DNA from: Erwinia phyllosphaerae | GTDB taxonomy: Bacteria > Pseudomonadota > Gammaproteobacteria > Enterobacterales > Enterobacteriaceae | Assembly (NCBI RefSeq): GCF_019132875.1 | Contig: NZ_JAHSPF010000010.1 | Coordinates: 1-64,000 of the forward strand | DNA length: 64,000 nucleotides | Direction of reading: 5' to 3' | Part shown: piece after piece, positions 59,160-64,000 of the stretch | Layout of the letters: every line of letters begins with the position of its first letter | How positions within the stretch are numbered: position 1 is the first letter of the stretch | The notes under the pieces: model-generated | The model's input: the letters and a program-made list of their open reading frames with translations, nothing else | The model's database searches: none | What the model was told of the DNA's origin: nothing | Made by a program: the position numbers and the translations under genes

Positions 59160-61691
59160 ATGCGCACCCGACTCGTTATTATCGGCAACGGCATGGTCGG
59201 CCATCGCCTGCTTGAAGAGCTGGCTGAAAAGGCCGCACCTGACCAGTTTGCCATCACCGTTTTTTGCGAGGAGCCGCGCGTTGCTTACGATCGCGTACAC
59301 CTCTCCGCTTATTTCACCCATCATAATCCTGAGCAGCTGTCGCTGGTGGCGGACGGCTTTTATGCCAGCCATAAAATTAGCGTGCTAACCGGTGAGAAAG
59401 CCTTAACTATCGACCGCCAGCAGAAAGTGGTCTTTTCGGATACCGGTCGCGCGGTTCCCTATGACAAGCTGGTGCTGGCAACCGGCTCTTATCCCTGGGT
59501 CCCGCCGATTAACGGTGCGGAAGGCAAAAACTGCTTTGTTTATCGCACCATTGAAGATCTGGACGCCATTGAATCTCGCGCCCGCCATAGCCAGAGCGGC
59601 GCGGTCATCGGCGGCGGGCTGCTGGGCCTGGAAGCAGCAGGCGCGCTGAAAAGTTTAGGGGTTGAAACCCATGTAGTGGAATTCGCGCCGGTGCTGATGG
59701 CGGAGCAGCTCGATCCAATGGGCGGCCAGCTGCTGCGGCAGAAAATTGAAAATATGGGCGTCAGGGTGCACACCAGCAAAAATACCCGCCAGATTACCGA
59801 CAGCCCGTCAGGCGGAAAAACGCTGCGCTTTGCCGATGAAAGCGAGCTTGCCGTCGATTTTATCGTTTTCTCCACCGGTATCCGTCCTCAGGACAGCCTT
59901 GCCAGAGCAGCAGGCTTACCGGTTGGCCCGCGTGGCGGGGTTATCATTAACGATAGCTGCCAGACGGCGGACGCGGATATCTATGCCATTGGGGAATGCG
60001 CCGCCTGGCAAAACCTCGTTTATGGCCTGGTCGCGCCGGGCTACAAGATGGCGCAGGTAACGGCCGATAGCCTGCTGGGCCAGCAGAACGCGTTTACCGG
60101 CGCGGACATGAGCGCCAAACTCAAGCTGCTGGGCGTGGACGTAGGCGGCATTGGCGATGCGCACGGCCGTACAGAAGGCGCGCGCAGCTACGTTTACCTG
60201 GACGAAAACAAAGAAATTTATAAGCGCCTCGTGGTCAGTGCTGACAACAGCCGCCTGCTTGGCGCGGTGCTGGTTGGCGATACCAGCGATTACGGTAATC
60301 TGCTCCAGCTGATGCTCAACGGTATAGCGCTGCCGGAAAATCCTGATGCGCTCATCCTGCCAGCGCATGCGGGCGATAAACCCGCTATCGGCGTAGAGTC
60401 GCTGCCGGAGACGGCGCAGATCTGTTCCTGCTTTGACGTGACCAAAGGCGATCTGCTGCTGGCCGTACATAACGGCTGCCACACCGTGGCGGCGTTAAAA
60501 GCGGAAACCAAAGCGGGCACCGGCTGCGGCGGCTGCGTGCCGTTAATGACTCAGGTACTCAACGCCGAGCTAAGTCGCCAGGGCATTGAGGTTAACAGTA
60601 ACCTTTGCGAACACTTCCACTATTCTCGCCAGGAGCTGTATCACCTGATCCGCGTGGAGGAGATCCAGACTTTTGACCAGCTGCTCGGCAAATATGGCCA
60701 GGGCTACGGTTGTGAAGTCTGTAAACCCGTGGTCGCCTCGCTGCTGGCTTCCTGCTGGAATGACTACGCCCTTCAGCCGCAGCTGGTACCTTTACAGGAC
60801 AGTAACGACAGCTTTTTAGGCAATATTCAGAAAGACGGCACCTATTCCGTTATCCCTCGTTCTGCAGGCGGTGAAATCACGCCAGCGGGCCTGATAGCCA
60901 TTGGGGAAGTTGCCGACAAGTATGGGCTTTATACCAAGATCACCGGTTCGCAGCGCATCGGCCTGTTTGGCGTGCAGAAAGATGATTTACCTGCGGTCTG
61001 GAAAACGCTGATCGACGCCGGATTCGAAACCGGCCACGCCTATGCCAAAGCGCTGCGCATGGCAAAAACCTGCGTAGGCAGCAGCTGGTGCCGCTACGGC
61101 GTCGGCGACGCCGTCGGGCTGGGCGTGCTGCTGGAAAATCGTTATAAAGGCATCCGCACGCCGCACAAAATGAAGTTTGGCGTCTCCGGCTGTACGCGGG
61201 AATGTTCGGAAGCGCAGAGCAAAGACGTTGGCATTATTGCCACGGAAAAAGGCTGGAACCTCTACGTTTGCGGCAACGGCGGCATGAAGCCGCGCCACGG
61301 CGACCTGCTGGCGGCGGATCTGGATCGGGAAACTTTATTCCGCTATCTGGACCGGTTTATGCTGTTCTATATCCGCACGGCCGACAAGCTCCAGCGCACC
61401 TCATTGTGGCTGGAAAGCCTGGACGGCGGCATCGACTATCTGAAGCAGGTCATCATTGCCGACAAGCTGGGGCTGAATGCGCAGCTGGAAGCCGATCTGG
61501 CCCGTCTGCGTGAACGGTTTATCTGCGAATGGCAGGCCACGCTTGCACAGCCGGAACGGCTTGCCCGCTTCAGCCACTTTATCAACAGCGAGCAGCGCGA
61601 TCCGCTGGTGCAAAGCGTGGCGGAACGCCAGCAGCACCGTCCTGCGCGTCCGGAAGAGCGTATCGCTATCGTGATGGAGGAAGAACAGTGA
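59160..61691 (+). CDS. nirB: Nitrite reductase (NADH) large subunit NirB
   Basis: An 843-residue cytoplasmic siroheme NADH-nitrite reductase that makes ammonium. Order: FAD/NAD oxidoreductase domain (1-290; GNGMVGHRLLEEL, GGGLLGLEAAGAL), BFD-like [2Fe-2S] domain (about 415-480; CSCFDV, GTGCGGCVP), a second Cys-rich segment (CEVCKP), then the ferredoxin-like and siroheme/[4Fe-4S] domains (about 550-780; CVGSSWCRYGVGD, SGCTRECSEAQ, YVCGNGG). ATG 59160 has GGAGG 4 nt upstream and is preferred; ATG 59148 (12 nt upstream, 847 residues) lacks a ribosome-binding site. Overlaps nirD by 4 nt. Confidence 0.95.
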   Translation: MRTRLVIIGNGMVGHRLLEELAEKAAPDQFAITVFCEEPRVAYDRVHLSAYFTHHNPEQLSLVADGFYASHKISVLTGEKALTIDRQQKVVFSDTGRAVPYDKLVLATGSYPWVPPINGAEGKNCFVYRTIEDLDAIESRARHSQSGAVIGGGLLGLEAAGALKSLGVETHVVEFAPVLMAEQLDPMGGQLLRQKIENMGVRVHTSKNTRQITDSPSGGKTLRFADESELAVDFIVFSTGIRPQDSLARAAGLPVGPRGGVIINDSCQTADADIYAIGECAAWQNLVYGLVAPGYKMAQVTADSLLGQQNAFTGADMSAKLKLLGVDVGGIGDAHGRTEGARSYVYLDENKEIYKRLVVSADNSRLLGAVLVGDTSDYGNLLQLMLNGIALPENPDALILPAHAGDKPAIGVESLPETAQICSCFDVTKGDLLLAVHNGCHTVAALKAETKAGTGCGGCVPLMTQVLNAELSRQGIEVNSNLCEHFHYSRQELYHLIRVEEIQTFDQLLGKYGQGYGCEVCKPVVASLLASCWNDYALQPQLVPLQDSNDSFLGNIQKDGTYSVIPRSAGGEITPAGLIAIGEVADKYGLYTKITGSQRIGLFGVQKDDLPAVWKTLIDAGFETGHAYAKALRMAKTCVGSSWCRYGVGDAVGLGVLLENRYKGIRTPHKMKFGVSGCTRECSEAQSKDVGIIATEKGWNLYVCGNGGMKPRHGDLLAADLDRETLFRYLDRFMLFYIRTADKLQRTSLWLESLDGGIDYLKQVIIADKLGLNAQLEADLARLRERFICEWQATLAQPERLARFSHFINSEQRDPLVQSVAERQQHRPARPEERIAIVMEEEQ

Positions 61692-62014
61692 GCCAGTGGC
61701 ATCGCGTTTGTCCGTTAGAACATATCCAGCCCGCTACCGGCGTTTGCGCGCTGGTGGAGGGTGTGCAGGTAGCGCTTTTCCGCCCGCGCGCCGACGAAGA
61801 AGTGTTTGCGCTGAGCAATATCGATCCCTTTGCGCAGGCCAGCGTGCTTTCGCGCGGCATTATTGCAGAACATCAGCAGACGCTATGGGTGGCCAGCCCG
61901 CTGAAGAAACAGCGCTTTCGCCTCAGCGATGGCCTGTGCATGGAGGATGAAAGCCGCTCCGTGCCCACCTGGCCTGCCAGAGTGTGTGACGGTATAGTAG
62001 AAGTTGCGCTTTAA
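61688..62014 (+). CDS. nirD: Nitrite reductase (NADH) small subunit NirD
   Basis: A 108-residue Rieske-fold subunit of the NADH-nitrite reductase. It starts at GTG 61688 in the GTGA overlap with nirB ([20 protein letters not shown]). It keeps the Rieske-like fold segments ([31 protein letters not shown]) without the Fe-S ligands, as usual for NirD. The family length fits this start. Confidence 0.95.
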   Translation: MSQWHRVCPLEHIQPATGVCALVEGVQVALFRPRADEEVFALSNIDPFAQASVLSRGIIAEHQQTLWVASPLKKQRFRLSDGLCMEDESRSVPTWPARVCDGIVEVAL

Positions 62015-62018
62015 CTCA

Positions 62019-62043
62019 GGGCCGCCGGTCGGCGGCCCCTTTT
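62019..62043 (+). terminator. nirBD terminator
   Basis: GGGCCGCC (62019-62026), GGTC, GGCGGCCC (62031-62038) followed by CTTTTC, 4 nt past nirD and 23 nt before cysG. It may attenuate rather than fully separate cysG, which shows no other obvious promoter. Confidence 0.72.
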
Positions 62044-62061
62044 CTTGCCTGTGAGCCACCT

Positions 62062-63426
62062 ATGGATTTCTTCCCTCTTTTTTGCGACCTGCGCCGTAAA
62101 GCCGTGCTGCTGGTCGGCGGCGGCGCGGTTGCCGAACGCAAAGCGCGCCTGCTGTTGAAAGCGGGCGCGGATCTGCGCGTCTGCGCTACGCATTTTTCTC
62201 CTCAGTTCACGCTATGGCAGCAGGAAGAGGCGCTTACGCTGCATCATGCCGCGTTTTCGCCCGAGATGCTCGCGGGCTGCTGGCTGGTGATAGCCGCTAC
62301 CGACGATGACGAAGTTAACCAGCAGGTCAGCGCCAGCGCCGAAGCCAGACAGATTTTCTGTAACGTGGTGGACGCGCCTGAAAGCGCCAGCGTAATTATC
62401 CCTTCCATCGTAGACCGTTCACCGCTGCTGGTGGCCATTTCCAGCTCGGGCAACGCGCCGGTAATGGCTCGCCTGCTGCGCGAAAAAATTGAGGCGCTGC
62501 TGCCGCAACATCTGGGGAAAGTCGCCGCCTGGGCGGGTTCACTGCGGCCAAAGGTGAAAAGTGCTTTTGCAGATAGCAGCCAGCGCAGACGCTTCTGGGA
62601 AAAGCTTTTCCACCACGATCGCCTGGCGCAAATGCTCGCTAACCGTGACGTGGTGCAGGCTGAAAGCCTGACGGAAGCGCTGCTTACCGAACCGCTGGAG
62701 CAGCGTGGCGAAGTGGTGTTGGTCGGTGCCGGGCCTGGCGATGCGGGATTGCTGACGCTAAAGGGCTTGCAGCAGATCCAGCAGGCGGACGTGGTGGTTT
62801 ACGATCGGCTGGTTTCGGCAGAAGTGCTGGAGCTGGTCAGGCGAGATGCAGAGAGGATTTTTGTCGGCAAACGCGCCGGTTTCCACTGCGTGCCGCAGGG
62901 ATCCATCAATCAGCTCCTGCTGGAGCAGGCGCAGCAGGGTAAACGCGTCGTGCGTCTTAAAGGCGGCGACCCCTTTATTTTTGGTCGCGGCGCGGAAGAG
63001 CTGGAGACGCTGGCGGACTCGGCCATTCCCTTTTCCGTGGTGCCGGGCATTACGGCGGCATCGGGCTGTTCCGCTTACAGCGGTATTCCTTTGACCCACC
63101 GCGACTATGCGCAAAGCGTGCGGCTGGTCACCGGTCACGTGCAGAAGAACGGCTCGCTGGACTGGCAGAACCTGGCGGCAGAAAAGCAAACGCTGGTGTT
63201 TTATATGGGTCTGACGCAGGCGGCAGACATTCAGAAACAGCTAATGGAGCACGGAATGGATGGCGCAATGCCGGTCGCGCTGGTAGAAAACGGCACCTCG
63301 ACCAGGCAACGGGTAGTCAGCGGGCGGCTGGATGAACTGGCGTCGCTGGCACAACAGGCACAAAGCCCGTCGCTGATCATTATTGGCCGGGTAGTGGCGT
63401 TACGCGAGCGGCTGCGCTGGTTTTAA
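62062..63426 (+). CDS. cysG: Siroheme synthase CysG
   Basis: A 454-residue multifunctional enzyme making siroheme from uroporphyrinogen III. The N-terminal part (1-210) is precorrin-2 dehydrogenase and ferrochelatase ([35 protein letters not shown]). The C-terminal part (about 215-454) is SAM uroporphyrinogen methyltransferase ([41 protein letters not shown]). It supplies the cofactor of NirB and of sulfite reductase. nirC, which lies between nirD and cysG in E. coli, is absent. Confidence 0.97.
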   Translation: MDFFPLFCDLRRKAVLLVGGGAVAERKARLLLKAGADLRVCATHFSPQFTLWQQEEALTLHHAAFSPEMLAGCWLVIAATDDDEVNQQVSASAEARQIFCNVVDAPESASVIIPSIVDRSPLLVAISSSGNAPVMARLLREKIEALLPQHLGKVAAWAGSLRPKVKSAFADSSQRRRFWEKLFHHDRLAQMLANRDVVQAESLTEALLTEPLEQRGEVVLVGAGPGDAGLLTLKGLQQIQQADVVVYDRLVSAEVLELVRRDAERIFVGKRAGFHCVPQGSINQLLLEQAQQGKRVVRLKGGDPFIFGRGAEELETLADSAIPFSVVPGITAASGCSAYSGIPLTHRDYAQSVRLVTGHVQKNGSLDWQNLAAEKQTLVFYMGLTQAADIQKQLMEHGMDGAMPVALVENGTSTRQRVVSGRLDELASLAQQAQSPSLIIIGRVVALRERLRWF

Positions 63427-63445
63427 CAGGCGAAGGTAGCAACCA

Positions 63446-63523
63446 GGCCATCAGGGATAATTTCACGGCGTGTCCGTGTTTTGCTCTGCCTCTGTTCATC
63501 GGCATGAAAGCGCCCTGATGGCC
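63446..63523. repeat. Imperfect 78-bp palindrome between cysG and trpS
   Basis: GGCCATCAGGG (63446-63456) and CCCTGATGGCC (63513-63523) are perfect inverted 11-mers. Inside them both arms continue with similar sequence (TTTCACGGCGTG against TTTCATGCCGATG). The structure is that of a small repeated extragenic palindrome or non-autonomous element. No second copy was noticed in this window. Confidence 0.55.
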
Positions 63524-63534
63524 GTTAACAATCT

Positions 63535-63555
63535 GAAGCGGCACAGGGCCGCTTC
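63535..63555 (-). repeat. Hairpin after trpS
   Basis: GAAGCGGC (63535-63542) and GCCGCTTC (63548-63555) form an 8-bp stem 9 nt past the trpS stop. The minus strand continues AGATTGTTAACGG, a poor U run, so it is at best a weak terminator. Confidence 0.45.
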
Positions 63556-63563
63556 GCAAACCG

Positions 63564-64000
63564 TTACGGCTGAGCGACAAAGCCTACGGCTTCATACACT
63601 TTTTTCAGCGTTTCCTGCGCCTGAGCGCGCGCTTTCGCCGCGCCGTCACGCATTACCTGCTCCAGCAAAGCCTCGTCGTTGCGGTAACGGTGATAGCGCT
63701 CCTGCAGCTCGGTCAGCATGCCGGATACCGCTTCGGCTACCGCACCTTTCAGATGACCATACATCTGGCCTGCAAACTGCTGCTCCAGCTCGGGGATGCT
63801 GGTGCCGGTCACGCCGGAAAGGATATCCAGCAGGTTAGAGACGCCCGCTTTGTTCTTAACGTCGTAACGCACCACCGGTGGCTCATCGCCGTCGGTCATC
63901 GCGCGCTTAATCTTTTTCACTACCGACTTAGGATCTTCCAGCAGGCCGATAACGTTGTTGCGGTTATCGTCCGACTTGGACATCTTTTTGGTCGGCTCCA
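63564..64000 (-). CDS. trpS: Tryptophanyl-tRNA synthetase, 3' part (cut by window edge)
   Basis: The C-terminal 145 or so codons of a class I tryptophan-tRNA ligase; the 5' part lies beyond position 64000. The KMSKS signature is seen at the edge ([12 protein letters not shown]), followed by [33 protein letters not shown] and the C-terminus [10 protein letters not shown]. The frame is open to the edge, so the internal Met in KMSKS is not the start. Confidence 0.96.
   Translation of the reverse strand, partial: EPTKKMSKSDDNRNNVIGLLEDPKSVVKKIKRAMTDGDEPPVVRYDVKNKAGVSNLLDILSGVTGTSIPELEQQFAGQMYGHLKGAVAEAVSGMLTELQERYHRYRNDEALLEQVMRDGAAKARAQAQETLKKVYEAVGFVAQP

Noticed and set aside
63380-63580. 66-codon frame across the cysG-trpS gap
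   Set aside because: It crosses the palindromic element and the trpS 3' end; more likely a by-product of a repeat element than a gene.

Overview
The window is a core-chromosome segment of a gammaproteobacterium of the order Enterobacterales. Most gene products match Escherichia coli proteins at nearly the same length and in nearly the same order as the E. coli rrnD to trpS segment. Gene content (YhfG-Fic fusion, orphan codA, no nirC, no yhfA) and protein divergence suggest the Erwiniaceae (Pantoea/Erwinia/Mixta-like), but this family placement is inference. The sequence is raw chromosome with no phage, insertion sequence, CRISPR array or tRNA gene visible. No rRNA gene lies inside, but an rRNA operon clearly begins just off the left edge.

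Layout. 1-349: tandem rrn P1/P2 promoters reading leftwards, divergent from yrdA. 350-10680: yrdA, the leftward group yrdB-aroE-tsaC-yrdD-smg-dprA, the rightward group def-fmt-rsmB-trkA-mscL, then leftward arfA, zntR, yhdN. 10796-26450: the leftward S10, spc and alpha ribosomal-protein operons (rpsJ to rplQ, with secY and rpoA). They are interrupted between rpsQ and rplN by an amidohydrolase gene with a signal peptide. 26586-33818: bfr-bfd, then the str operon rpsL-rpsG-fusA-tuf, and tusBCD-yheO. 34023-46380: fkpA, slyX, slyD, yheV, kefBG, yheS, an inserted tauABCD taurine operon with an amino-acid exporter gene, then yheT-yheU. 46381-48880: an inserted pair of cell-wall-directed lipoprotein genes. 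48973-57622: prkB, crp, yhfK, argD, pabA, a Fic protein whose N-terminus is the YhfG antitoxin, ppiA, tsgA. 57662-64000: an orphan cytosine deaminase gene, nirBD and cysG, and the 3' part of trpS.

How the genes work together. The ribosomal operons keep their classic control elements: Pstr, the S10 promoter and L4 leader, Pspc, the S4-type alpha leader, and terminators at operon ends. def, fmt and rsmB handle translation initiation and 16S rRNA methylation. arfA carries the strong hairpin that makes its own message non-stop. nirBD and cysG form an anaerobic nitrite-reduction unit (reductase plus siroheme synthase) behind an intact FNR site and NarL/NarP 7-2-7 site. tauABCD imports and desulfonates taurine.

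The most unusual points are: (i) a one-polypeptide fusion of the YhfG antitoxin start to a Fic domain, with both the inhibitory glutamate and the acidic Fic-motif residue replaced; (ii) the amidohydrolase placed between the S10 and spc operons and framed by two terminators; (iii) the accessory lipoprotein pair between yheU and prkB; (iv) an imperfect palindrome of about 78 bp near trpS that may be a dispersed repeat.
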